Below, piece by piece: positions 37,078-45,959 of a DNA stretch of 64,000 nt. The position numbers and the translations under genes were made by a program. The notes under the pieces were generated by a model. It worked only from the letters and a program-made list of their open reading frames with translations, was not told the origin of the DNA and did no database searches. Origin of the DNA: Sphingopyxis sp. JAI128 (GTDB taxonomy: Bacteria; Pseudomonadota; Alphaproteobacteria; Sphingomonadales; Sphingomonadaceae); assembly GCF_014207235.1 (NCBI RefSeq), contig NZ_JACHDA010000003.1:372001-436000 (forward strand), given 5' to 3'. Position 1 is the stretch's first letter. Each line of letters opens with the position of its first letter.

Positions 37078-37132
37078 CCGGCCGCGCCGGTTTCCGACCG
37101 CGGTCGCCGATCTTCGCATAATCTGGACCGCC

Positions 37133-38257
37133 ATGCCGCTGTTTCGACTGTCTTCGCCCGGGCCCTTTTTCGATAACAAGGTCCGGGCGTTCTGGAATCT
37201 GCAAATCCTCGGCTGGGCCGCGTGGCTTGGGCTGCGCGGGGTGTCGGGGCTTGCCAACGGTCAGCCGCTGACCTTTCTGATCCCGATGCTGATTTCGGCG
37301 ATCACCGGCTTTTCGCTGACGCTGATCCTGTCGGTCTGTTATCGCGCGCTGATCAACCGCCGCCCCATCTTGATGTGGGGGGTAAGTTTCGGGCTGGCCG
37401 GCTTGGCGACGGCGCTGTGGGCGTTCATCGATGCGTGGGTCGCGCAGATCCAGAATCCGGCGAGCGAGCTTGGCTTCACGGGCCTTTTGCTCGGCAGCTT
37501 CTATATCGACGCGACCTCGCTCGGCGCCTGGTCGGCGCTTTATTTCGCGATCAACTATTTCCTCCAGCTCGAGGAACAGAATGACCGTGTCCTGCGGCTC
37601 GAGGCGCAGGCGGCGTCGGCGCAGCTCGCGATGCTGCGTTACCAGCTCAATCCCCATTTCCTGTTCAATACGCTCAACAGCATTTCGACACTCGTGTTGC
37701 TGAAACAGTCAGAGCCCGCGAACGCGATGCTTTCGCGCCTGTCCGCCTTCCTGCGCTACACACTCGCCAACGAGCCGACCGCGCAGGTAACGCTGGCGCA
37801 GGAGGTCGAGACGCTGAAGCTGTATCTCGATATCGAAAAAATGCGCTTCGAGGAGCGATTGAGGCCCCATTTTGCGATCGACCCCGCCGTCGCCCGCGCA
37901 AGGCTGCCTTCGCTTTTGCTCCAGCCGCTGATCGAAAATGCGATCAAATATGCGGTGACCCCGCAGGAGAATGGTGCCGATATCACGATTTCGGCACAAC
38001 TGGCCGGTCAAAATGTTCGCATCACCGTGTCCGATACCGGCGCGGGATTGTCAGCGGAACCAACGGACCCCACCACGGGCGTTGCAACGGAATCGACCGG
38101 CGTGGGTTTAGCCAACATCAGAGACCGGTTGGCGCAGGCTTTCGGCGACCAGCACCGGTTCGACGTCCAGGTGGACGCTGAGAGCGGCTTCACGGTGGTT
38201 ATCGAGTTTCCGTTCCAGCCCGACGGGCAAATGACGATTGGAACCGAGAGAATATGA
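37133..38257 (+). CDS. LytS-type sensor histidine kinase (His_kinase family)
   Basis: A 374-aa membrane kinase with four predicted helices in residues 20-150, no large periplasmic domain, a short coiled coil, then the His_kinase dimerisation helix with LNPHFLFNTLNSI (phospho-His near 174). The HATPase_c domain has LLLQPLIENAIKYA (N-box), VSDTGAGLS and GVGLANIRDRL. It should phosphorylate the LytTR regulator encoded next, with which it overlaps (ATGA). The signal is unknown. Confidence 0.92.
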   Translation: MPLFRLSSPGPFFDNKVRAFWNLQILGWAAWLGLRGVSGLANGQPLTFLIPMLISAITGFSLTLILSVCYRALINRRPILMWGVSFGLAGLATALWAFIDAWVAQIQNPASELGFTGLLLGSFYIDATSLGAWSALYFAINYFLQLEEQNDRVLRLEAQAASAQLAMLRYQLNPHFLFNTLNSISTLVLLKQSEPANAMLSRLSAFLRYTLANEPTAQVTLAQEVETLKLYLDIEKMRFEERLRPHFAIDPAVARARLPSLLLQPLIENAIKYAVTPQENGADITISAQLAGQNVRITVSDTGAGLSAEPTDPTTGVATESTGVGLANIRDRLAQAFGDQHRFDVQVDAESGFTVVIEFPFQPDGQMTIGTERI

Positions 38258-39060
38258 CGATCAGAACCATCCTGGTGGATGATGAAAAATTGGCGACCCA
38301 AGGCCTGCAATTGCGGCTGGAACCGCACAGCGATGTCGAAGTCGTCGATACCGCCCAGAACGGTCGCGAGGCCATACGCAAGATCAAGACGCACAAGCCC
38401 GACCTGGTCTTTCTGGATATCCAGATGCCCGGGTTCGATGGTTTTTCGGTCATCCAGGGACTGATGGAGGTCGAACCGCCGCTGGTCGTTTTCGTCACCG
38501 CCTATTCGGATCATGCGATCCGCGCGTTCGAGGCGCAGGCGGTCGACTATCTGGTCAAGCCGGTCGAGCCCGAACGGCTGGCCGATGCGCTCGACCGCGT
38601 CCGCCAGCGCCTTACCGAAAAGCGCGGCGCGGCCGAAGTCGAACGGCTGAAGACCGTGCTTGCCGAAGTCGCGCCCGAGGCGGTGGAGGATTATGACGCC
38701 GAGACGCAGCCCGATGCGCACGCCGCCGACCGCTACGAAAAGATGATCAACATCAAGGATCGCGGCCAGATTTTCCGCGTCGACGTCGACAGCATCGAAC
38801 GCATCGACGCCGCGGGCGACTATATGTGCATCTATACCGCCGACAACAGCCTGATCCTGCGCGAGACGATGAAGGATCTGGAAAAGCGGCTCGACCCCCG
38901 CAATTTCCAGCGCGTCCACCGCTCGACGATCGTCAACCTCAGCCAAGTCAAACAGGTCAAGCCGCACACCAACGGCGAATGCTTCCTCGTGCTAGGTTCG
39001 GGCGCGCAGGTGAAGGTCAGCCGCAGCTATCGCGACGTGGTCGCACGCTTCGTGCATTGA
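38254..39060 (+). CDS. LytTR-family response regulator
   Basis: A 268-aa regulator. Receiver domain at 1-120 with acidic pocket VDDEK, phospho-acceptor D55 in LVFLDIQMPG, T in FVTAYSDHA and K in YLVKP. A charged linker (120-160) leads to a LytTR DNA-binding domain at about 165-268 (IERIDAAGDYMCIYTADNSLILRETM, FQRVHRSTIVNL, VSRSY). LytTR proteins bind direct repeats near promoters. Target genes are not evident here. Followed by three hairpins before convergent ribA. Confidence 0.94.
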   Translation: MTIRTILVDDEKLATQGLQLRLEPHSDVEVVDTAQNGREAIRKIKTHKPDLVFLDIQMPGFDGFSVIQGLMEVEPPLVVFVTAYSDHAIRAFEAQAVDYLVKPVEPERLADALDRVRQRLTEKRGAAEVERLKTVLAEVAPEAVEDYDAETQPDAHAADRYEKMINIKDRGQIFRVDVDSIERIDAAGDYMCIYTADNSLILRETMKDLEKRLDPRNFQRVHRSTIVNLSQVKQVKPHTNGECFLVLGSGAQVKVSRSYRDVVARFVH

Positions 39061-39066
39061 TTTTTT

Positions 39067-39192
39067 GCTGCCTGACGGCAGCGACGGCCCCGGCCCGCTT
39101 CCCCGCCCGGCCTCCCAACAGCATATCCTGAAATGGGAGGGCCGGCGCGGGGGAGCGGGCCGGGGCCGCTGTGTTTCCGCCAAGCGGAAACA
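39067..39192. other. Three consecutive hairpins between convergent genes
   Basis: 39067-39082 forms GCTGCC/GGCAGC around TGAC. Positions 39081-39118 and 39134-39170 form a long, nearly perfect stem of about 35 bp with a 15-nt loop. Positions 39172-39180/39184-39192 form a perfect 9-bp stem TGTTTCCGC/GCGGAAACA. None is followed by a T-run in the direction of either flanking gene, so this is not a standard terminator. Confidence 0.7.
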
Positions 39193-39198
39193 GACAGA

Positions 39199-40254
39199 TT
39201 AGAGCTGGTGCCCGGTCCTATCCCGCTTCGTCGCGAGATATTGCTCGTTATATTTGTTCGTCGGCAGCGCGAGCGGCAGGCGCTCGAAGACCTCGACGCC
39301 CTCCTTTTCGAGCCGCGCGACCTTTTCGGGATTGTTCGTCATCAGCCGGATGCGCGGAATGTTCAGCAATTCGAGCATCCGGCCCGCAATCGCGAAATCG
39401 CGCGCCTCGACCGGAAAGCCGAGCCGCAGGTTTGCGTCGACCGTGTCATAACCTTGATCCTGCAGCGCATAGGCGCGAAGCTTGTTGACGAGGCCGATCC
39501 CGCGGCCTTCCTGCCTCAGGTAGAGGAGCACGCCCCATGGCGCGTCGGCCATCGCATGGAGCGCGGCATGAAGCTGCGGCCCGCAATCGCATTTCAGGCT
39601 GCCGAGCACGTCGCCGGTCAGGCATTCGCTGTGCAGCCGGACCACCGGCGGGTTCGCGTCGCGCTTTCCGATGACCAGCGCGACATGGTCCGAAGCCTCC
39701 TCGGGCGAACGGAAAGCGACGATCTCGGCGGTTTCGCTTGCAGCGACGGGCAGGCGTGCGCGCGCTGCGATCTCGAGCCGCGCGGGGTCCAGCAGCGCGG
39801 TGACATCGCCCGCGCTGCATTCGGTCTCAGCATCGCCTGCGGCGGCGCGCACGAAAAAGGCGGGGAGCAGCCCGGCGTGGCCGGCCATCGTCATCGCCGC
39901 CGCCGCCGCCGCGTCACCGCCGGTCGCGAGGGTGCGGAAGGGACCTTTGAGCGGGTTCGCAAGATCGAGCGCCGGGTCGGCGATCGCGAGCGCTGCGGCG
40001 ACGGTGCTGCCTGCGTCCGCGAGCCGCACGGGGCCGGGCGTCGCGGCGGCGCGCTGGTTGGTGAGCTTGAGCGTGACTGCGCGCTCGCCCGAAAGCAGGA
40101 CGTCGCGGCCGGCAAATTCGGCCAAGGCCTCGTCGCTCGCGCTTTCGACCGCCAGCAGGTCGAGCGCGCCGTCGCCGCCCGCCACGCGGAACGGCCAGCC
40201 GCGGCGGAGCGCGTCGATCGCGCGCGCAGCCTGCCGGGCGCCAAAATGGCTCAA
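39199..40254 (-). CDS. ribA: GTP cyclohydrolase II with N-terminal RibB-like extension
   Basis: A 351-aa enzyme starting riboflavin synthesis by opening GTP. The C-terminal half is RibA: zinc cysteines in HSECLTGDVLGSLKCDCG, active-site LRQEGRGIGL, and RIRLMTNNPEKVARL. The N-terminal 150 residues loosely follow a DHBP-synthase (RibB) fold but lack its acidic metal motif, so it is probably monofunctional. The start is the TTG at 40254, overlapping the xthA stop (TTGA). No FMN riboswitch is visible. ribF lies elsewhere in the window. Confidence 0.9.
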   Translation of the reverse strand: MSHFGARQAARAIDALRRGWPFRVAGGDGALDLLAVESASDEALAEFAGRDVLLSGERAVTLKLTNQRAAATPGPVRLADAGSTVAAALAIADPALDLANPLKGPFRTLATGGDAAAAAAMTMAGHAGLLPAFFVRAAAGDAETECSAGDVTALLDPARLEIAARARLPVAASETAEIVAFRSPEEASDHVALVIGKRDANPPVVRLHSECLTGDVLGSLKCDCGPQLHAALHAMADAPWGVLLYLRQEGRGIGLVNKLRAYALQDQGYDTVDANLRLGFPVEARDFAIAGRMLELLNIPRIRLMTNNPEKVARLEKEGVEVFERLPLALPTNKYNEQYLATKRDRTGHQL

Positions 40255-41045
40255 AAGTCGAACTCGGTAATCAGCGGGATGTGATCCGACGGCCGATCCC
40301 AGCTGCGCGCCGGCTGGACGATGCGATGCGATACCGCCTTCGGCACCAGGTCGGGCGTCACCCACATATGGTCGAGCCGGCGACCGCGGTTCGACGCTTC
40401 CCAGTCCTTTGCGCGGTAACTCCACCAGGTGAAGAGCGGCGTCGGCGCCTCGATGAAATGGCGCCCGAGGTCGACCCAGTTCGATGCCGCCTGAAGCCGC
40501 CCGAGCGTTTCGACCTCGATAGGGGTGTGGCTGACGACGTCGAGCAGCGCCTTGTGGTTCCAGACGTCGCTTTCAAGCGGCGCGACGTTGAAGTCGCCCG
40601 TCAGCACCGTCGGGGTGCCATTGAGTGCCCCCGACCATTCGGTCATACGGCCGAAAAAATCGAGTTTCTGCCCGAACTTGGGGTTTAATTCGCGGTCGGG
40701 AACGTCGCCGCCCGCCGGAATATAGACATTGTCGAGCCGGACCCCCGACGGCAGCGTCACCCCGACGTGACGCGCTTCGCCATTTGCCTGCCAGTCATAT
40801 TTGCGCACTTCGGTCAACGGCACCTTGCTCACGATCGCGACGCCATGGTGCATGCGCTGGCCGTGGGTGACGATATGCTCATATCCCAGCCGCCGGAACA
40901 TTTCGGGCGGAAACAGGCCGCATTCGACCTTGGTTTCCTGAAGGCACAGGATGTCGGGAGCTTCTTCGCGCAGGAATTTTTCGACGATACCGATGCGGGC
41001 GCGGACGCTGTTGATGTTCCACGATGCGATGCTGGTGCGAGTCAT
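40251..41045 (-). CDS. xthA: Exodeoxyribonuclease III
   Basis: A 264-aa Mg-dependent AP endonuclease / 3'-5' exonuclease of base excision repair. Family motifs: ASWNINSVRAR, LQETK (metal-binding Glu), VYIPAGG, LTGDFNVAP (catalytic Asp/Asn), RRLDHMW and SDHIPL (catalytic His). Full length for the ExoA/XthA branch. The ribA start overlaps its stop. Upstream lies a 370-bp gap. Confidence 0.95.
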   Translation of the reverse strand: MTRTSIASWNINSVRARIGIVEKFLREEAPDILCLQETKVECGLFPPEMFRRLGYEHIVTHGQRMHHGVAIVSKVPLTEVRKYDWQANGEARHVGVTLPSGVRLDNVYIPAGGDVPDRELNPKFGQKLDFFGRMTEWSGALNGTPTVLTGDFNVAPLESDVWNHKALLDVVSHTPIEVETLGRLQAASNWVDLGRHFIEAPTPLFTWWSYRAKDWEASNRGRRLDHMWVTPDLVPKAVSHRIVQPARSWDRPSDHIPLITEFDF

Positions 41046-41122
41046 GGCGTGGCTCTATCGGCGCGTGACGTTGTTCGCAATGCGCTTGCCGCGGCCGCAG
41101 CAAAACAGCGCCGGACAAATTA

Positions 41123-41155
41123 AACCCCCGTCCCAGGGGCGGTGGAACGGGGGTT
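41123..41155 (-). terminator. Terminator-like hairpin upstream of xthA
   Basis: 9-bp stem at 41123-41131/41147-41155, followed on the minus strand by TTTAATTT. It would end a transcript coming from the 41160-41345 region or lolA read-through. Confidence 0.55.
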
Positions 41156-41353
41156 CAAGGTCAGCGTTCGTCACGCTCTTGAATGAAGGTGCCTGGCGAT
41201 CCGGATGGGGCAACAGGGGGAAACCCAAATCCCGGGGCCGTGTCGGCGCCTTCGAGAGTTGAAATAGACGCTCTTCCCTGTCGCCAAGCTGAACGAAAGG
41301 CCCGGTACGGCGCCGTTCTGGCAGTTCGTCGATGCGGGGCGTCCGTTGGTCTG

Positions 41354-41389
41354 GAAAAAACGCGCCGAACCGCTTTCGGGTCCGGCGCG
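41354..41389 (-). terminator. Rho-independent terminator of lolA
   Basis: On the minus strand, a stem CGCGCCG/CGGCGCG (41361-41367, 41383-41389) with inner pairs is followed by TTTTTT (41355-41360). It begins about 28 bp after the lolA stop. Confidence 0.8.
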
Positions 41390-41417
41390 CTGTTCGGGCG
41401 GCGGTCGGGCGGCGTTG

Positions 41418-42071
41418 TCAGCCGACGCGGCCGCGTTGTTTCGGACGCGGGTCCGTCCATTTGAAGGCCGAATCGGCCACGGCGACATTGAACTTCTGGT
41501 TGCTGAGGTCGATGCGCGTACGGTTGTTCTGCGAATCGAGCGCGACCCAGCCGCGCAGGCGCAACCCGCCAGGCGCCGCGCGGTCGCGGACGAACACCAT
41601 CGTGATCGTCCCATATTCGGGGCGCTTCGGATCCTTGACCTCGACGCTCAGCACGTCGTCATTGCCGGTCGGCAGGATCCTGGCATATTTCGACAGGTCG
41701 CGGTCGGGATCGAGCAGCGCGCCGAGAGGCGAATTTTTCACCGGCCAGCGCTGCACCTGTTTCACTTCATAATCGATCATCGTCAGCGAACTGCCGTCGC
41801 CGACGATCAGCAGCGGCACGCCCTTTTGATATTGGAAGCGGATCTTGCCGGGACGCTTGAGCGTCAGCTGGCCGCTCAGCCTTTGTCCGTTGCGGTCGGT
41901 CTGGACGAAATTCGCCGTCATCGAATTGGTCGACTTCAGGTGCGACTGCACCGATGCGAGCGCACTCGACGACGACTGGGCGATCGCGGGCGCGCCGACC
42001 GCAAGGCCTGCGACGGCGACCGGAGCGAGCGCAAAAGCGGCGAGGCGCGTAAGGGGGATGTTCAGGTTCAT
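41418..42071 (-). CDS. lolA: LolA-family outer-membrane lipoprotein carrier
   Basis: A 217-aa periplasmic protein with a signal peptide (LAAFALAPVAVAGLAVGAPAIA) and the LolA half-barrel pattern: LASVQSHLKSTNSMTANFVQ, LTLKRPGKIRFQYQ, LLIVGDGSSLTMIDYE. It shuttles lipoproteins from LolCDE to the outer membrane. The start is the ATG at 42071, 113 bp downstream of ftsK on the same strand, a conserved alphaproteobacterial pairing. Own terminator downstream. Confidence 0.9.
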   Translation of the reverse strand: MNLNIPLTRLAAFALAPVAVAGLAVGAPAIAQSSSSALASVQSHLKSTNSMTANFVQTDRNGQRLSGQLTLKRPGKIRFQYQKGVPLLIVGDGSSLTMIDYEVKQVQRWPVKNSPLGALLDPDRDLSKYARILPTGNDDVLSVEVKDPKRPEYGTITMVFVRDRAAPGGLRLRGWVALDSQNNRTRIDLSNQKFNVAVADSAFKWTDPRPKQRGRVG

Positions 42072-42183
42072 CTGGCTCTCATTCTTGATTGATCGGCCCC
42101 GTCCATGGCAGGCAGGCATTGAACCCGCGCTGAACCCGGCGGTTAGATGCTGTTCAAGCCGCAGGGACGGGAAAGGTTCCGCC

Positions 42184-44499
42184 TCAGCGCTGCTGGCCAT
42201 ATTGGTCGGTCAGCACGTCGCGGCGACCGACATGGTTGGGCGGACTGACCAAGCCTTCGTCCTCCATCCGCTCGATCAGGCGCGCCGCGCTGTTGTAGCC
42301 GATCCGCAATTGCCGTTGGAGCCAGCTCGTCGATGCCTTCTGGCTTTCGACGACGATCTGGCAAGCCTTTGCATACATCCGGTCCTCGGCGCTGTCGCCG
42401 CCCGCGGGCGCACCCTCCATCGCGAAGCCGCCATCCTCGGGGTCCTCGGTGACGCTTTCTATATAGTCGGGACGCCCCTGCGACTTCCAGTGATCGGCGA
42501 CCGCACGCACCTCGTCGTCGGACACGAAGGGGCCGTGAATGCGCGTGATCTGCTTGCCGCCGGGCACATAGAGCATATCGCCCTTGCCAAGCAGCTGTTC
42601 GGCGCCCGCTTCGCCGAGAATCGTGCGGCTATCGATCTTCGACGTGACGTTGAAGCTGATGCGTGTCGGCAGGTTCGCCTTGATGACGCCGGTGATGACG
42701 TCGACCGACGGGCGCTGCGTCGCGAGGATCAGGTGGATGCCCGCCGCGCGCGCCTTTTGCGCGAGCCGCTGGATCAGGAATTCGACCTCCTTGCCCGCGG
42801 TCATCATCAAATCGGCGAGTTCGTCGGCGACGACGACGATCTGCGGCAGTGGCTGGTAATCGAGCGTCTCTTCCTCATAGACCGGCTGGCCGGTGTCGGG
42901 ATCGTAGCCCGTCTGGACCCGCCGGCCGAGCGACTTGCCCTTCGCGAGCGCGCCGCGGACCTTGTCGTTGTAGGAGGCAAGGTTGCGTACCGACAGCGAG
43001 GACATCATCCGGTACCGGTCCTCCATCTGCTCGACCGCCCATTTCAGCGCCCGGATCGCCTTCTTGGGTTCGGTAACGACGGGCGCGAGCAGGTGCGGGA
43101 TGTCGTCATAGACGCTGAGTTCGAGCATCTTCGGATCGATCATGATCATCTTCACCTGGTCGGGACCGAGGCGATAGAGCAACGACAGGATCATCGCGTT
43201 CAAACCCACCGACTTGCCCGAACCCGTCGTACCCGCGATCAGCAGGTGCGGCATCGGCGCAAGGTCGGCGATCATCGCGTCGCCGCTGATATTCTTGCCG
43301 AGGATGATCGGCAGCGCGCCGGTCTGGTCCTGGAACAGCGCGCTGCCGATAATTTCGTGCAGCACGACCGATTCGCGGTGCGCGTTGGGCAGTTCGATGC
43401 CGATCACCGTCCGGCCGGGGATCGGCGCGATGCGCGCCGACAGCGCCGACATGTTGCGCGCGATATCGTCGGCCAGGTTCGAGACGCGGCTCGCCTTGGT
43501 GCCCGGCGCGGGCTCGAGTTCGTACATGGTGACGACGGGGCCCGGACGGACCGCGGTGACGACGCCCTTGACCTGGAAATCTTCGAGCACCGATTCGAGC
43601 AGGCGGGCGTTGCGTTCCAGCCCCGCCTTGTCGATCTGTCCCGTGGGGCCCGGCGGCGGCGGGGCGAGAAGGTCGATCGACGGCAGCTGATAATTGGTGA
43701 ACAGCTCGGTCTGCGGCTTGGGTTTGGGCTTCGATGGCGCCGTACGCTCGGCGGGGTCGGCGATTTCGGGGGGCGCGCGCCCGCTCGGTTCGGCGACAGC
43801 GCGGGGCCGTACGACACGCTCCATCAGGTTCGGCGCCCTGGCCTCTTCACTTGCCGGCCGCGCGGGTTCGACAACGCGCCGCGAGCCTTCGGCCGATGGC
43901 AGTTTGAACCGCGCGGCCCAGCCTTTTTCGAGCCGTAACGCGCGATAGGCGAGCCAGAGGCCGATTCCAACCAGCAGCAGGATCGCGGCGATGCGGATCA
44001 GCGCAGCCGCCGGGTCACCGACCCGTGTCAGCGGCGGGTCGATAACACCGCCGAGGATCAACGCGATGATTCCGCCCCACCCGGCGGGCAGCTGGGCATT
44101 GCTGTCCTGCATCAGCAACTGCGCGCCGAGACCGACAAGCAGGATACCGACAAAGGCGTAGATCAGCTGGCGCAGCCAATAAGGCTGCGGCACCGACGCC
44201 CACAGCCGCCAGGCAAAGATGCCCAGCAGCGGGACCAGCAATATGATCGGCGCGCCGCCGATGAACAGCCCCATGTCGGCAAACCGCGCCCCGGCAGTGC
44301 CCATCAAATTGGTCGGCGTACCGCCCGCCGCGGTATTAAACGCCGAATCGGTGGCGTCATAGGTCAGAAATGCGAGAGCGAGGAACAGCGTGAACAGGCC
44401 GAGCAAAGCCGCCGCCGCGATCACAAGCGATCGGGCGATGCTCTGGCGGAAAACGGTGCGCCAATCCGCCTTTGCGGGTGCGGCCTTGCGGCTTGCCAT
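42184..44499 (-). CDS. ftsK: FtsK DNA translocase
   Basis: A 771-aa septal DNA pump. Four transmembrane helices in residues 20-195, a short proline-rich linker (PSKPKPKPQTELF), then the alpha-beta RecA-like motor with Walker A GTTGSGKSVGLN near 428 and Walker B IVVVADELADLMM, and the C-terminal gamma winged helix (QLRIGYNSAARLIERMEDEG) that reads KOPS and activates XerCD at dif. The linker is short compared with E. coli FtsK, normal for alphaproteobacteria. Divergent from the Ubi-hydroxylase gene. Confidence 0.96.
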   Translation of the reverse strand: MASRKAAPAKADWRTVFRQSIARSLVIAAAALLGLFTLFLALAFLTYDATDSAFNTAAGGTPTNLMGTAGARFADMGLFIGGAPIILLVPLLGIFAWRLWASVPQPYWLRQLIYAFVGILLVGLGAQLLMQDSNAQLPAGWGGIIALILGGVIDPPLTRVGDPAAALIRIAAILLLVGIGLWLAYRALRLEKGWAARFKLPSAEGSRRVVEPARPASEEARAPNLMERVVRPRAVAEPSGRAPPEIADPAERTAPSKPKPKPQTELFTNYQLPSIDLLAPPPPGPTGQIDKAGLERNARLLESVLEDFQVKGVVTAVRPGPVVTMYELEPAPGTKASRVSNLADDIARNMSALSARIAPIPGRTVIGIELPNAHRESVVLHEIIGSALFQDQTGALPIILGKNISGDAMIADLAPMPHLLIAGTTGSGKSVGLNAMILSLLYRLGPDQVKMIMIDPKMLELSVYDDIPHLLAPVVTEPKKAIRALKWAVEQMEDRYRMMSSLSVRNLASYNDKVRGALAKGKSLGRRVQTGYDPDTGQPVYEEETLDYQPLPQIVVVADELADLMMTAGKEVEFLIQRLAQKARAAGIHLILATQRPSVDVITGVIKANLPTRISFNVTSKIDSRTILGEAGAEQLLGKGDMLYVPGGKQITRIHGPFVSDDEVRAVADHWKSQGRPDYIESVTEDPEDGGFAMEGAPAGGDSAEDRMYAKACQIVVESQKASTSWLQRQLRIGYNSAARLIERMEDEGLVSPPNHVGRRDVLTDQYGQQR

Positions 44500-44623
44500 G
44501 CTCTTTTCGGGTCCCTGTCAGTTAACCACGGCGATATGCGCATGGGGCGGAGTCGCCGTCAAGCATGGCCCGGCGCGCGACCGCGGCCTTTCCAACCGTC
44601 TTGCCTCACGCTAGGGCATCGGC

Positions 44624-45865
44624 ATGAGCGAAACGCTGCGCAGCGATGTCCTGATTTCGGGTGGCGGCCTCGTCGGCCAGACCCTCGCCCTCGCCCTCGC
44701 CCGGCACGGCCTGTCGGTGCAGGTCGTCGACCCCGCCGATCCCGTCGCGACGATCGCGTCCGGCTTCGACGGCCGCGCCTCGGCGATCGCGAGCGCGACG
44801 TGGCAAATGTTCGAGGTGCTGGGCATCGCCGATCGCCTGGCCGACCATGGTTGCCCGATCCGCGCCATCAAGGTGGGCGACGGCGCGCCCGACAGCGGGC
44901 GCGGCGGCGAACTCGATTTCATGACCGCCGACGGCGACCCACCGCTTGGTACGATGGTCGAAAACCGGCAGCTGCGCCTTGCGCTCGCCGCCGCGCTCGC
45001 CGAAACGCCACTGATACGCCTGACGATGCCGGCGACCGTCGTGTCGCGCGATATCGATACGCATGGCGTAACGCTGGCGCTTGCCGACGGGACCGAGCTG
45101 GCAGCCCCGCTGCTGATCGTCGCCGAAGGCCGTCGGTCGCCGACCCGTGACGCGGCGGGTTTCAGCATCGCCAACTGGTCGTATCACCATCATGCGATGA
45201 TCGGCGCGGTCGCCCATGAAAAGCCGCACGGCCATGTCGCGCATGAAATCTTCTATCCGTCGGGCCCGTTTGCCCTGTTGCCGCTGGTCGACGATCCGCA
45301 GGGCCGGCACCGCTCGGCCTTCGTCTGGACGGTATCCGAAAAGGACGGGCCGGGTTTTTCCAAGCTCGGAGAACGCGGCTTTGTCGCCGAGCTCGAAAAG
45401 CGGGCGGGCGGGGCGCTCGGCGCCATGGAACTTGTCGCGCCGCGCATGACCTATCCGCTCGGTTTCCACCATAGCGCGTCGATCGTCGCAAACCGCATCG
45501 CGCTCGTCGGCGATGCCGCGCACGGCATCCATCCGATCGCGGGACAGGGGCTCAATCTTGGCCTGCGCGACGTCGCGGCGCTGACCGAAGTGCTCGTCGA
45601 GGGCGCGCGGCTCGGGCTCGACCTTGGCGATGCGGCGCTGCTCGCGCGTTACCAGCGCTGGCGCGGGCTCGACAATATGATGGTCAGCCTGGCGACCGAC
45701 GGACTCACCCGGCTATTCGGCATTCCCGGGCGCACCGCCGCCGCCGTCCGGCGGACCGGGCTTGGCGCGGTGCAACGCATGCCGATGCTTAAACGCTTTT
45801 TCATGGACGAGGCACGCGGCGAGGCCGGCGACCTGCCGCGCCTGCTCGCCGGCGCCGAAATCTAG
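44624..45865 (+). CDS. UbiH/UbiF/COQ6-family FAD-dependent hydroxylase
   Basis: A 413-aa flavoprotein monooxygenase, expected to hydroxylate the ubiquinone ring. FAD-binding GGGLVGQTLALALARHG at the N-terminus, the family motif DGRASAIASATWQM, and GDAAHGIHPIAGQGLNLGLRD near 300 with the FAD ribityl site. The motif set matches the ubiquinone branch, but UbiH, UbiF, UbiI and UbiL cannot be separated by eye. Its stop codon lies inside a perfect palindrome that precedes the sigma-like gene. Confidence 0.88.
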   Translation: MSETLRSDVLISGGGLVGQTLALALARHGLSVQVVDPADPVATIASGFDGRASAIASATWQMFEVLGIADRLADHGCPIRAIKVGDGAPDSGRGGELDFMTADGDPPLGTMVENRQLRLALAAALAETPLIRLTMPATVVSRDIDTHGVTLALADGTELAAPLLIVAEGRRSPTRDAAGFSIANWSYHHHAMIGAVAHEKPHGHVAHEIFYPSGPFALLPLVDDPQGRHRSAFVWTVSEKDGPGFSKLGERGFVAELEKRAGGALGAMELVAPRMTYPLGFHHSASIVANRIALVGDAAHGIHPIAGQGLNLGLRDVAALTEVLVEGARLGLDLGDAALLARYQRWRGLDNMMVSLATDGLTRLFGIPGRTAAAVRRTGLGAVQRMPMLKRFFMDEARGEAGDLPRLLAGAEI

Positions 45866-45879
45866 GTATTACTACCTAG
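45862..45879. promoter_or_regulatory. Perfect palindrome CTAGGTA-N4-TACCTAG
   Basis: 7-4-7 inverted repeat straddling the stop codon of the hydroxylase gene and about 80 bp upstream of the sigma-like gene. A second small perfect stem GCGGCA-G-TGCCGC follows at 45884-45896. Likely an operator for the downstream gene; the binding protein is unknown. Confidence 0.5.
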
Positions 45880-45959
45880 GGTTGCGGCAGTGCCGCGCTA
45901 AGCATGTCCGCCTATCCCTGTCTTCGCGGCAACGAGCCGTGGCAGGATGGGACTGGACC

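Larger units (their letters stand above)
41046..41417. other. Intergenic region with two minus-strand terminator-like hairpins
   Basis: 372 bp without a convincing gene between xthA and lolA. It contains the lolA terminator at 41354-41389. At 41123-41155 there is a second hairpin, AACCCCCGT/ACGGGGGTT, followed on the minus strand by TTTAATTT. The minus-strand stretch between them (about 41160-41345) is open in more than one frame but has no ATG with a ribosome site and no recognisable protein. A small RNA ending at the second hairpin is possible. Confidence 0.5.

Noticed and set aside
39060-39082. T-run plus hairpin as a terminator of the LytTR gene
   Set aside because: The T-run precedes the hairpin on the plus strand and becomes an A-run on the minus strand, so it is wrong for both directions.
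39061-39198. FMN riboswitch near ribA
   Set aside because: The structure is downstream of ribA, not upstream, and does not show the RFN element pattern.
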